A stretch of 64,000 bases of DNA from Tricholoma matsutake (GCA_026075535.2 AP026540.1:744001-808000); one strand, 5' to 3'; positions 45,455-56,239 are shown, counted from the stretch's first letter. Translations and numbers: made by a program. Notes: generated from the letters alone by a model not told the origin.

Positions 45455-46832
45455 CTATGCTGACAACCCCAGTCCTTTTCCCTGACTTGCTAAGTAGTTG
45501 GCGATCACTTGCTGGTCATACTCTTCCCTTGATGTCCATGGACTGATCTCATTGATGAGGTTGATGTGTCTTGTTACATTTGGTGGGCAGCTGCGTTTGA
45601 TAGATGCAGCGATGGATCTCCAGCGACTTTCAGATCTTGGGACCGGCGTGGAGCTGTCGCAGCTGGGGCCCATGTGTCCTGGCAAGCCACACCTCCAGCA
45701 CTCTCCTGACGTGACAGGCATGGTTCCGGGTGAGAGTGGGTATGGACGTGTCTCGCTCACTTGCTGTCCGGCATATTCAGTGTGCCACTTCGTGATCTGG
45801 GCCTCGTACAAAGGCCAGCCGGCTGGGGTGTTTGGGTGGATGGGGAGTGCGAGCCTTATGACATCGTTCATGCGCTCGGCAGGGGTTCTGTTCTGCTGGT
45901 ATGTTGGTTGGTTCGGTGTTTGGTAGGTGGTGCGTGGGGCCTGGTTGTTCGCATTGAGTGTTGGTGCGGGGGAATAGTTCGGGGTGCTGGGTGGTTGTGT
46001 TCAGAGCATTGGGAATCGGGGAATGGGGGGTGGTGCATTGAGGGTGAGCTGTTGGAGTGCGTTCGTGATGTCTCGCGCAGATGTCTCGTGTAGTTCCTGT
46101 AACTTCCTTACCTGCTCTCATAACTCCCTTGCTTCCTTCTCTTCCTCTTTTGCCTTGGCAATCTGGGTGACTGTAGCTGTGTGTACAGCATTGCAGAATG
46201 ATGCCCAGGTGGTGTGCCCTGATCCCGTTACCTTCTGTAGGATTTTTGGCATTGATCTGCGAATGGAGTTGACCAACAAACCATTGGCATCTGGGATTGC
46301 AGCTGCGAGATGCTCTATCTTGTCAGCCCATACGACGTGTGCGAGTTCTTCTACTCTGTTCGTCACCACTCATTTCCCCACCTCTTCTTTGCTAATCGTG
46401 GTTTGCTCTAGTGCCGCCTGCTTCTCCTCAACGGTCTTCATGGTGGGCGCTTTGCTCAGCCACTTCCTCTTGAATGCACTGATGAGGTGGTCCCAGGTGT
46501 TCTGCTGCAGCGTTTGATTTCAGGTTGAGCCCAAAGTTCTCCAGCTTCTGTGTGTCTGTGGCATTGGTTTTGTTGAGGCCCCAGCATTGCATCGCTTTTA
46601 GGAAGTCCTGAGGGCTCTCCTCTGGATGTTCATCGTTGCCCCAGAACGGTTTGACATTCTCAGGCATGAAGTCATCATCGTCGGGTGGGGTTGTAGAGAG
46701 CTGAGGTGTAGATGGGGGTACAGGTGGTAGTATATACTTGAAGGTGGGAGTTGGGCTGGTTGTGAGGTCGGGTAACGATGGGAATATATATGAGGTAGTT
46801 AGGGATGGTGCTTCACTCAGCGCAGTCGTCAA
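45455..46832 (-). pseudogene. gag: Element C Gag
   Basis: The N-terminus at 46832 (MTTALSEAPSLTTSYIFPSL) is proline-rich and leads to a gag start (FMPENVKPFWGNDEHPEESP, DFLKAMQCWGLNK). Frame breaks occur near 46500 and 46370. The middle has an EELAHVVWADKIEHLAAAIP segment and a charged helix (QIAKAKEEEKEAREL). The C-terminal part carries the knuckle CWRCGLPGHMGPSC at about 45690. Gag packages element RNA. Several frame changes disable it. Confidence 0.82.
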
Positions 46833-47110
46833 AGTGGCAGGCAGAAATCTGCCTCTAGGGTCGCATCATACAGGTTTAGCCAGTGTTGTGGATGTGAGGC
46901 TCACCACGAGGCGGAGCAGGATGCACAACACGAGGTGCATAGATGGGTGCATGTTGCAGGGACGCGATTGGGTGTCACAGATGTAGACAATAATGAATGT
47001 GGGCAAGCAATCAGAGGGCGATGTTGAGCTGAAAAGGATGGTGCCTGAGATAAATGAGACAAGAAGGAGCAACTTGTGGAAATGAAAGTGATCGGCTGTG
47101 TGCATTGAGT

Positions 47111-47131
47111 TCGAATTCCCAGTTGTCACCA
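47111..47131 (-). promoter_or_regulatory. Element C primer-binding site (TGG type)
   Basis: On the minus strand the LTR is followed by TC and then TGGTGACAACTGGGAATTC. The TGG start fits pairing with a tRNA 3' CCA end. The tRNA was not identified. The LTR contains no complement to it, unlike families B/D and E. Confidence 0.65.
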
Positions 47132-47133
47132 GA

Positions 47134-47370
47134 TGGAGTCGTGCGGTCTCTTAGGGTCTCGTCTACTACTAGACGAGACGGTTCGGACAGGGCTCGCGTC
47201 TACTACTAGACGCGAGTCGGAATGGACGCGGACAAGCAAAGATAAAGATGATCCCCTGTCTACCACATGCGCATGTCTATCTACGAGGTCACATGACCAC
47301 TAAGGGGAATGCCGGACTCTGGCACGCTCTGCTACTGGACTCTGCTATGGGCACTACTGCCACAGCTACA
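47134..47370 (-). repeat. C 5' LTR, 237 bp
   Basis: Same length and ends as 40181-40417. No obvious TATA box on the coding strand. Confidence 0.93.
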
Positions 47371-50300
47371 GTGTGCTCGAGTACGATCTGCGTGTTGCAT
47401 CATGTCATCACATGCTTTCTTCAATGCCGCCTCTGCTTCCTCTTGTACCTTTTGCATCTTAGATACAAAATCTTCTACCGACTGTACTTTGACTTCCCTT
47501 CTGGGTTCTACTCCCATGTGAGGATGATATCCATAATTCGCAAAAAAGGGTGACATACGAGTAGCCGAATGGAATTTGTTATTGTGGGAAAATTTGGCAA
47601 TTGCCAACCATTTGGGCCAGTTGGTTTGTCGGTAGTTGACAAACATACATAGGTACTGCTCCAACTCCTGATTCATTCTCTCTGTCTGCCCATCAGTCTG
47701 CGGGTGATATGCTGTAGATAATTTCGTTTGAATTCCCAATATGTTGTTTCATTCTCGCATAAACGCGGAAGCAAATTGTGGTCCATGATTGGAGATAATG
47801 GTATCGGGTAACCCATGTAACTGCCATACCTGATTTAGATAGAGGTGTGCCAAGCCCAATGATGAGGTTGCTGTAGTAGTAGGAATAATATGGACCTCCT
47901 TTGTAAAGCGGTCACATACTACGAATATTGCATCGTACCCTTGAGCCTCAGGTAATCCAGTAATAAAATCCACAGATATATCTCGCCACGGCGCTTTAGG
48001 TATAGGGTTCAGCATTAATTTTCCTGCAGGTTTCTCTGGAAATTTCTTCCCCCTCATGCACGTATCACATCCATCCACATACCCCAACACATACTTCGAA
48101 ATTCCAGGCCACCAATAATTTCTCATTACTAATTCCAACGTCTTCCATCTTCCTGGGTGTCCAGCAATTGGTGTATTGTGATGTAACCGGACGATCTCCC
48201 TTCATAAATCCTGATCCTTTGGTACATACACTTTTCCTCAAAACAACACCAACCCTTGTTCCTCAGCCCATTCGTCTCCTTTGATATTACCTTTCTTCTC
48301 TCCCTTCAGAGTTTTCATGGCTTCCACTACTTCATTGTCCATTTCCAAACATTGTCTAATTTTAGACAACATTTCCGTTGTCGAGCTATCTATTAATAGA
48401 TGCCCTTGACGCATAGTGCAAATGTGAAAGTATTTGGGTTTGAGTAAGGTAACATTTTTATTGTCCTCCTCCACCCCCCTTTTATGATCAATACATCTGG
48501 ATAATGCATCTGCTTTCCTCATTAAGCTTCCTGCTTTGTGGACCAAGTGAAAATTGAAATGCGATAGGAATAGTGCCCAACGTGATTGCCAGTGATTAAG
48601 CTTTTTAGTGGACATGAAGTATTGCAGATTTTGATGATCCATCCAGATGTCAATCTGATGCATACATCCCTCCAAATAATGCCTCCACCCCTCCAATGCT
48701 CGTATTATCCCCAACATCTCTTTGTCATGCACATCATAATTCCTCTCCACATCATTCAACCCTTTTGACAAGTATGCACAAGGATGCCATTTGTCATCTT
48801 CACATGGCATTGATAATACTGCTCCAGTAGCAAAATCGGATGCATCGGATTCCACCTGCAAAGGGTGTGTGAAATCTACTGGGGCTAATATTGGTCCCTC
48901 CACAAACTTCCTCTTCAACTCCTCAAACGCTGTCTGCTGCTGCTCTCCCCACCTCCATACTACTCCATTTCACATAAGGTTATGTAAGGGTGTGGCAATT
49001 TTAGAAAAATTGTGCACAAAGCGACAATAATAATTTGTGAGTCCCAAGAAGGCTTGAACCTCCTTGACACGGGTGGGCACAGGCCAATCTGTGATCGCCT
49101 GTACCTTGATCGGATCCATTTTGATCCCGTCAGGGCCGATCAATAATCCTAGGAACTCAATCTCGCTTGCCCCAAACACACACTTCTCTGGTTTCAAAAA
49201 TAGATCATTCTCTGCCAACCTCCATAGCACCTCCTGCACTATTGCCTCATGATTCTCTTCATCCTCCGTGAATATCAGAATGTCATCAATAAATATTATT
49301 ACCATGCCTTTGTCTATTACATCCTTGAAAATGTCGTTCATCATATTTTGAAAGGTCGGGGGACTATTAGTCATCCCAAAAAACATGACAAGTGGCTCAA
49401 AGGATCCTCGACACATGGCAAATGCAGCCTTCCACTCATCTCCTTTCTTTATTCGTACATTGTTGTATCCCCATCATATATCCAATTTTGTAAAGACCTT
49501 GGCTTTTCCCACCTTATCAATTATTTCTGAGATCAATGGCAGGGGGTACACATTCTTCACTGTCCACTCATTCAGATACCTATAATCGGTACACATCCTC
49601 TTCCTTTGGTCTTTGTTGGGCACGAAGAATATTGGTGATGTCTGCGGTGATTTCAAAGGTCATATGTATCCTTTGCGCAATTGCTCCTTCAGGAATGCAT
49701 CCACTTCTTCTTGTTCCATTGGAGATAATGGATATACCTTTGACTTCTTTGGCACAAACCCTGGCTTCATCTCAATCGCATGATCCCATGGCTTCCACAC
49801 CGGCATTCACTCAGACTCCTTCTTTTGGAACACTGACAAATGTTCATGATACACTTTTGGCACCCATTCCTCCACTTCCTTCTCCACCTTCACAATATTC
49901 TTGTCCCACAACTGTCCTCCACGAACTGCTCTAAAGGTTTGCTTCTGCTCTTCTTTCTCGATCATGATCGGAACTTCCTCATTTGGCATTTCCTCATCCT
50001 CCACTTCCTCCATCGTAACAGAATACTTTCTCAGACGTTCTTTCTCTTTCTTTTTCCTTTGTTCCTTCTTCATCTTCCTCCCATACACATTACATTCCTT
50101 AGGACAACAAGTCATTTGTACTTTCCCAGTTTTCCAATCAATTTTGGGATTATGCTTCCATAACCACGGACATCCTATTATTAGATTGGTTTTCCCAAGA
50201 TTGCACACTTCGAATACGGCTTGCTCCTGATGCTCCTGATACTTTAGTACCATAGTCACCTCCTCCTTGATAGTTCCTCCACGATTGACTGTTCCGTCAA

Positions 50301-50646
50301 TATTGCACACCATTATAGGTTGCACCAGCTTGCATGTGTTAATACCATTTCCGGTAATTAAGGACCAATTAATAAATAATCCTGTAGCACCACTATCAAG
50401 CAACACTTCCACATCAATAGCTGCATGCGTGTCCACTGTCTTCAGTCCCACAGTCAAGGTGATTTCGGGTTCTATTCGCCCAGAGTGAATAAAGAATTTA
50501 GGGGTTTTCGGAAATGATGTGTGAAAATTGTCACGTGATTGACAACAGTTGTACTCCTTTTTGATTTCCTTTTCTGATTTACTCTGGGTTTCCCCGGATA
50601 CTAATACATTGTAACGATTCTGGGTCACCAATGGGGAAACCTTCAC
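47371..50646 (-). pseudogene. pol: Element B Pol, main part: protease, RT, RNase H, integrase
   Basis: Pol overlaps the gag stop and lies in the -1 frame relative to gag. Protease VLLDSGATGLFINWS is at about 50390. A TGA stands at 49804-49806 between VFQKKESE and MPVW. RT has [20 protein letters not shown] and catalytic VIIFIDDILIFTED; RNase H has ESDASDFATGAVLSMP; integrase has SVDFITGLPEAQGY, ISNHGPQFASAF and HPQTDGQTERMNQE. Other stops lie at about 49470, 48920, 48185 and 47742. Coding is cut at 47371 by element C and resumes at 40152. It is much better preserved than D. Confidence 0.92.
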
Positions 50647-51740
50647 TGGGACTCTTCCACAAAATTCTTCTGCCTGCCTTCCTCTAGCTTCACTTCCTCG
50701 ATTGTAGCTTCCCTAATCTTTCTTTTCTGCCTACAATTCCTAGAAATGTGTCCTAACTGCCCACAGTTAAAACATTTAAGTGGGGCTCGTCTTCCTGCTT
50801 GATCAACCTCCATTGCCTCTGCTGGTGCTGCTGACTCCGTAACTATAGGTGTCACTGCCATGGCCGGTGGCTGTGCCCTTGGAGCTTGCACCTGAGGTGC
50901 CTTTCCTTTCTTGGCCTTTCCTCCAGATGACTTTCCAATTTTACTACTTCCATACATCAACTTTGACTCCACTGGTTCCTGCCGATATTCCCGGTCAAGG
51001 CACATTGCCCAATTATACCACTCTTCCAACTTCTCTGGCATAGAAGGTAGTCGGTAGATAGACTTGAATAAAGAGGGATTTAATCCTGCTTTCAAAAACT
51101 CTACCAACGTGGCTTCTCCCATGTCTGTTTGCAAAGCTTCTGCTTTGAACTGCAAAATAAATTCATCCACCATTAAGGAACCTTGGCGCATGGTCTTTAA
51201 TTTAGCATTGGCTGTCGCCTTTGGATTACGGTCTCCAAACTGTGCCTCCAATTTCTCCAGAAATTCCTTGAAGGTTGCAAAAGGTTTATTTCCTGCGGCA
51301 ATTTGATTAATAGCCTCGTTTCTCCAGAACTGTGCTTTCCCCCCCTGAATGTATGAGAGAGCAAACATAATCCTAGACTCGGCTGTATGAAACTCTGGCT
51401 TCCTCCCATGGATGTATAATACTATAGAGGTGATGAAGGATTTTGTATTCTCCATGGTACCATCAAAGATTTGCGGGGGCGCGTACTTAGGTAAGCGCGC
51501 TTTTCCATTTCCGGATTTCTCCACTGTCTCATCCTCCTGCGATATCCACTCCACCATCTCCTCCATCTCATCATCTCTTTCTCCTGTCATCTCTGGCTGT
51601 ACTTCCGCTTGTCTGGGCTGTGATGCTGCCAATACTGACACTAATTGTGACATTTGCGCTGTGAGTGCATCAATTTTCGCCTCTAGTGCTGGTATGGGAA
51701 CAGGATTAGGACCGGGATTAGAAGTTGAAGGTTCGGACAT
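50643..51740 (-). CDS. gag: Element B Gag, uninterrupted
   Basis: A 365-residue open frame from ATG 51740 (MSEPSTSNPGPNPVPIPALE). It has an N-terminal coiled-coil-like stretch (EAKIDALTAQMSQLVSVLAA), an acidic region, a gag core (QIFDGTMENTKSFITSIVLY; FKEFLEKLEAQFGDRNPKAT; LVEFLKAGLNPSLFKSIYRL), a basic glycine/lysine linker, and a CCHC knuckle CFNCGQLGHISRNC. The equivalent D frame has a poly-G frameshift and a TGA, so this is the best Gag of the family here. It forms the particle and binds element RNA. Pol overlaps its stop in the -1 frame, which suggests frameshift expression. Confidence 0.9.
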   Translation of the reverse strand: MSEPSTSNPGPNPVPIPALEAKIDALTAQMSQLVSVLAASQPRQAEVQPEMTGERDDEMEEMVEWISQEDETVEKSGNGKARLPKYAPPQIFDGTMENTKSFITSIVLYIHGRKPEFHTAESRIMFALSYIQGGKAQFWRNEAINQIAAGNKPFATFKEFLEKLEAQFGDRNPKATANAKLKTMRQGSLMVDEFILQFKAEALQTDMGEATLVEFLKAGLNPSLFKSIYRLPSMPEKLEEWYNWAMCLDREYRQEPVESKLMYGSSKIGKSSGGKAKKGKAPQVQAPRAQPPAMAVTPIVTESAAPAEAMEVDQAGRRAPLKCFNCGQLGHISRNCRQKRKIREATIEEVKLEEGRQKNFVEESQ

Positions 51741-52214
51741 AATTGTAGAATCTGTGATGAATCACTTCTTCGACAAATTCAAATTTTTTGCTTCGAGACC
51801 TCTCCAAATGTTTACGGGTCACGTGATAAGGTTCGTCGAGGTTCGTCAATGGTTCGTTGTTCGTCGGGCGCCTATTTTGACACTTCGGATCAATAACCCT
51901 TCCAACAGTGCCTGATCTCGGAGATATCACTGAATTTGGCTTGTAACTAAAATAGTCATCCGAATAGAGTAATGTAAATCATAACTAAACCAGATCTGAT
52001 CAGTTGTCTGGTTGCAGCTGTCCTAATGATGAGCGCTGCCTCTTGATCACTGGTGGTCGCAATGTAAGGCGAGGCCTGGCGTCGGCTTATGAAAGAAAAG
52101 GTAGATTACGTATATACAAGTACTTCCGGCTCGTGCTGAAAGGATGAGTAATTGGATGTGGCATGGTGAAACAATGATGTATGCGCAAGTAAGAGAAGGC
52201 GCACTGATATGGGT

Positions 52215-52225
52215 AGTTGTGTTCT
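52215..52225 (-). promoter_or_regulatory. Element B self-primer binding site
   Basis: On the minus strand AGAACACAACT begins 2 nt inside the 5' LTR edge (52228). It is an exact 11-nt complement of AGTTGTGTTCT in the LTR (52413-52403), which starts 34 nt after TATATAAA (52447-52440). This is the layout of Tf1-type self-priming. Confidence 0.75.
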
Positions 52226-52227
52226 TC

Positions 52228-52629
52228 TGTTAGGGCGACACCCACTATCTGCTAGCTAAGACCGTGCGGGTTCTCTCTACAAGAAGGGGGCAGGATCCGC
52301 GCTCATGATGGGGAAATTGATGGTTTTGATGTGAGGGGTTATTAATAGATGAGTTTGTTGAGATAGGCCTTTCACACCGAAAACGTAGGTGGAATACCTA
52401 AGAGAACACAACTGGGGTCCCCTAGGCATATATTTAGGGTTTATATACTATGTTACATATATTGTACATTGTTGTTACCGACGCACTCGTACATGCACAT
52501 ACATTTTGATGCGTGCGAAATAAAATTCTCACACTATCAAAATGTAGTGTCATTTGGCATCATGTAGTGTAATTCGACATAATAAAATAAAAATGAAAGT
52601 TTATTAGGTAATGGGGTGGTTTCCTAACA
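52228..52629 (-). repeat. B 5' LTR, 402 bp
   Basis: Same ends and length as 39221-39622 and followed by CTCTC. It retains more CpG than the left copy in places, for example CCGCGC against CCATGC. Confidence 0.95.
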
Positions 52630-54060
52630 CTCTCCTTATGTGCGGCAGAGTGGGCCGAAAGGGAGGACTTGTTGTATTTCCGGGATCGCATCTACGTACC
52701 CAACAACCCAGACCTTTGTCAACGTATCATATCCCAACACCACGACTCATGGATTGCTGGTCACCCTGGACACTGGAAGACCTTGGAGCTCACCTCATGG
52801 AATTATTGGTGGCCGCAGATGTCATGGCTCATTGGTCAGTATTGTCATAGTTGTGACCTTTGCTTACACACCAAGATTCCTCATCGCAAACCCATTGGTG
52901 AGCTACACCCTCTCCCTGTCCCAGAAAGTCGTTGGGATGTTGTCAGTGTCAACTTTGTGGTGGAGTTGCCAGAGTCGAATGGGTTTGATGTGATGATGTG
53001 CACAGTTGACTCCGCAGGGAAACGCGCTCACTTCATTCCCACTCACACCACTGTCAGTGCCCTGGGTGCCGCCCGCCTCTATCTTCACCATGTCTGGAAA
53101 TTACATGGACTCCCTGGTGCCTTCCTTTCTGACCGTGGCCATCAGTTCATAGCAGAGTTCACTCGTGAGCTGTACTGACTTCTGGGTATCAAACTCCTCG
53201 CTTCGACTGCTTATCACCCACAAACTGATGGCCAGACTGAACGAGTCAACCAGGAGTTGGAGCAATACATCCATGTCTTTGTCAATGAACGCCAGAACAA
53301 TTGGGATGATCTCCTTCCCCTGGCCGAGTTCAGATACAACAATCATGTCCATGCTTCCACTCAACAGACCCCCTTCTTCTTGGACACTGGATGGCATCCA
53401 CGCATGGGATTCGAACCTCACCAAGCCCCCTCACATATTGAGACAGTGAATGAGTTCACGGAACGCATGAGGGACAGTTTGGAGGAAGTGAAGGTGGCCT
53501 TGGTGAAGGCAAAGGATGACATGGCACGTTTCTACAATCAACGCCACTCTCCAACGCCGCAGTACAAGGTTGGTGATTGAGTTTATCTTGACTCCAGTGA
53601 CATCTCCACTACCCATCCGTCCAAAAAACTCTCCCATCACTTCCTGGGACCTTTCCCCATTGTCAAGTGCGTTGGAACGCATGCCTATCGTCTACACCTC
53701 CCAGCCTCCATGTCTAGACTTCACCCAGTCTTCCACGTCATGAAACTCCTTCCAGCTCCCTCAGATCCTTTTCCAGGATGCTGTTCATGACCACCACCAC
53801 CACCTACAGTCGTGGAGGGAGAACCCCAGTATGAAGTCGAGTCAATCTTGGACAGCCGGTTACATCGAGGGAAGCTCCAGTATTTGGTACACTGGAAGGG
53901 TTATGGGTATGAGGAGAACTCATGGGTTGAGGAGTCCGATGTGAATGCCCCTCGGTTGGTCAAGGAGTTCCACCAATGGCACACTGCTGCACCACGTTGC
54001 ATTCAAGTCAGTGACTTTGGTCATATGCAATTTCAGATGCATCGGGGCGATGCATCTTAG
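52630..54060 (+). pseudogene. pol: Element A Pol, second part: integrase and chromodomain
   Basis: The frame resumes after B with CAAEWAEREDLLYFRDRIYV, the zinc finger (HHDSWIAGHPGHWKTLE, HSCDLCLHTKIPH) and the integrase core. The first catalytic position reads VSVNFVVELP instead of VSVDFxVELP, a GAC-to-AAC change at a CpG. The second is FLSDRGHQFIAEF. TGA follows ELY at 53176, then HPQTDGQTERVNQE gives the third. TGA at 53578 interrupts GDRVYLD. The end is a chromodomain: YEVESILDSRLHRGKLQYLV, HWKGYGYEENSWVEESDVNA. The integrase is inactive by both stops and the active-site change. Confidence 0.91.
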
Positions 54061-54071
54061 AAGGGGGGTGA

Positions 54072-54496
54072 TGTAAGGGGACTAGAGGGTGTCCCACGTG
54101 TTTCTCTTATTTTTTACATTCGTCCTATATTTTTTCTCGCCTCGTTTCCTTCTATTCTTCATTTTCTATGATTTTTCCCATATTTTATTACTAATTTCCC
54201 TTTCTATCACATTTGTGCATGTTGACAGTTTTATATTTAGAGACGGAGTACCCTTCCGACATCTACCCCTTGGTATTACGTCATGCGGCGGCCTTGATCA
54301 GCCTATCTCTGCCTTTTTCTATTTTTAGTTATTATTTGATTTTTGCAGTTTTCACATATACTGGGCACTGGAAAAGGGATCTTTAGAGTTTTCTCTTCGG
54401 ATTTCCCTTTGCTAGGTGCACCCCCAATCCCTGTATTATGTAGCATAATTTTAACTTCAGATTTCCCTTTGCTAGAGGCTTACATTGCCCTTATAG
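54072..54496 (+). repeat. A 3' LTR, truncated
   Basis: It matches the 5' LTR from TGTAAGGGG up to GCCCTTATAG. There the TAGCATTCAAAGGTCC end of another element takes over. The lost part is not found further right. Confidence 0.85.
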
Positions 54497-54971
54497 TAGC
54501 ATTCAAAGGTCCAGTTCGTCGAACCGGAAAAAAACTGGAACTGGACTGGACTGAACTGCGGTCCAGTTGCTTTTGCAGTTGTGGTTGCCTCAGATTTCTT
54601 AATAAACTGGTTACGGTTGTCCAGATTACATGTATGAAAGACCGACTAAGGTCAGTTTGAACCAGTTTGGACTGGTATACATTGCATACTAATGTAGACA
54701 TACTAATTACAAATAATAATAATAATAAAGAGGGGATGTGCCCAAGGGAAATGAAGCCAAAAGTGAGGGTTTATATACCTTGGGCTGCGCACGGACCATT
54801 TGGTCATGTTTGTGCACCCAAACGAAAAAGTGGTGCCACTTGCAGACACCATTCCAAACCACGACCAACAACAACATTAACAACAACAACAACACAGCAA
54901 CACCACCACACCTGCAAGCCACTGCTTGTAGGGTGAGTTGGGGTTGCTGAGGATGATGACTGAACATAAAG

Positions 54972-55060
54972 CGAGCCAAAACAATGAATAGTGTCATTTA
55001 GGCTCAGGTATGTTTTGTTTTACTACTTATTCAACTAACTTTTTCTTTTTCTTCTTTAAG
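54972..55060 (+). repeat. Hairpin/intron-like module 3
   Basis: GAGCC...GGCTC arms (54973-55005) precede CAG|GTATGT (GT at 55008). A branch-like CAACTAAC and TTTAAG (AG at 55060) follow, giving a 53-nt intron-like stretch. CCTGCAAGC/GCTTGCAGG palindromes flank it at about 55127. Confidence 0.6.
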
Positions 55061-55194
55061 GTTCTTTCTTTTCCTGATGACAACATCCAGCTGGCGACCT
55101 CTACCCCAACACAGCACCACCACACAGCCTGCAAGCCACTGCTTGCAGGGGGAGATGGGGGTGCTGACAGGAGAATGATGACCAGAAGAACAAC

Positions 55195-55880
55195 AATGGG
55201 ACAACTCAGAAGATGACGACAATAGGATGATGATGATGACGATAGGATGATGAGGACAACAATAGGACGATGAGGACAACAATAGGACGACAACGAGGAC
55301 AACAATAGGACAACAACAACAACAACAATAGGACAACAATGACAACAATGATGATAGGACAACAACAACAACAACACTAGGACAATGACAACAATGATGA
55401 TAGGACAACAACAACAACAACAATAGGATGACAACAACAATAGGACAACAATGACGATAGGACAACAACAACAACAACAATAGGATGACAACAACGATAG
55501 GACAACAATGACGATAGGACAACAACAACAATAGGACAACAACAATGATAGGACAACAACAACGATAGGACAACAACAACGATAGGACGATGACAGCGAT
55601 AGGACAACAACAACGATAGGATGACAATGATGACAATGATAGGACAACGACAACGACAATGATAGGACAACGACAATGACAATGATAGATGATAGGACAA
55701 CAACAATGATGGGGAATGATGATAGGACAACAACACTGATGGGGAACAACAAAGGGACAACAACAACAATGGGGAATGATGATAGGACAACAACAACAAC
55801 GGGGAACAACAAAGGGACAACAACAACAAAGGGACAACACTGATGACGACGATAGGACAACAACAACAGCGACAACGACA
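55195..55880. repeat. Minisatellite of GATAGGACAACAACAA-like units
   Basis: Irregular tandem array of ATAGGACAACAACAACG units mixed with GACGATGA and GGGGAACAACAAAGGGAC variants. It gives long artificial Ser/Leu/Cys frames on the minus strand, which are not genes. Confidence 0.92.
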
Positions 55881-56239
55881 AATGACCCAGCAGCCTGCTC
55901 GCCGCTCACAGCCCCCTCCTTGCACATCCTGCAAGGTAGGGTGCATTTTTTATTTATTGTACTACCTACATGCTCGCTCACAGGCCCTTGCCTGTGAGGG
56001 GCATTATCTTAGTTTTAGAATATATTATGTATATAATGTAGGTTTAGACCGACTCAAGTTGGTTGATGGCCAGTTGTGGCCCAAACCAGCTGCAACTGGT
56101 TGTCAGACTGGACTGGACCGCAGAGAACCAGTTTCTTGCGGTCCAGTCCGGAGAAAAGGAGAGGTACCAAAGGAGGCTGAGAAGACAAAGGTGCACATTC
56201 ATTGTATTCAAGCACTTTAAAGTCTAAATTACTTTCAGG

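Larger units (their letters stand above)
40181..47370 (-). mobile_element. Ty3/gypsy element 'C', minus strand, innermost of the nest
   Basis: Two 237-bp LTRs (40181-40417 and 47134-47370) begin TGGAGTCGTG and end CAGCTACA. They differ at 9 positions, all transitions at CpG. Flanks GCGT and GTGT give a 4-bp target duplication with one C/T change. Gag, protease, RT-RNase H and integrase read on the minus strand. No chromodomain is visible. It belongs to a different gypsy lineage from A, B, D and E: the RT has a LFVDxGGMA-type box. Confidence 0.93.
39221..52629 (-). mobile_element. Ty3/gypsy chromovirus 'B', minus strand, inside A and split by C
   Basis: Two 402-bp LTRs (39221-39622 and 52228-52629) flanked by exact CTCTC duplications (39216-39220 and 52630-52634). 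Gag is an uninterrupted frame and pol has few breaks, so it is younger than D of the same family. The two LTRs differ at 10 positions, all transitions at CpG. Element C sits in the integrase tail. Confidence 0.95.
35043..54496 (+). mobile_element. Ty3/gypsy chromovirus 'A', split by element B
   Basis: The outermost element of the nest. Its LTRs start TGTAAGGGGACTAG at 35043 and 54072, and a purine tract AAGGGGGGTGA precedes the second. Gag and the first part of pol are at 35597-39220; the rest of pol is at 52630-54060. Removing B and one CTCTC copy leaves about 6.0 kb. The frame runs across the junction (ELRKGSTLS joined to LCAAEWAERED). The right LTR is cut by a hAT-like element. Confidence 0.92.
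54497..56160. mobile_element. hAT-like non-autonomous element with minisatellite
   Basis: The left end TAGCATTCAAAGGTCC resembles the MITE end at 27341. Both sides carry GGTCCAGT / ACTGGACC subterminal repeats (54500-54680; 56060-56150). The right end appears diverged or truncated after GCGGTCCAGTCCGG, so no target duplication can be shown. Inside are a hairpin/intron-like module and a minisatellite. Confidence 0.6.

Noticed and set aside
55195..55880. CRISPR-like array
   Set aside because: Units are irregular, have no unique spacers and vary in length. The genome is eukaryotic.
55027..55981. Long minus-strand frames rich in Ser, Leu and Cys
   Set aside because: They are translations of the GACAACAACAAC-type minisatellite in several frames at once. 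No domain and no start context support a gene.
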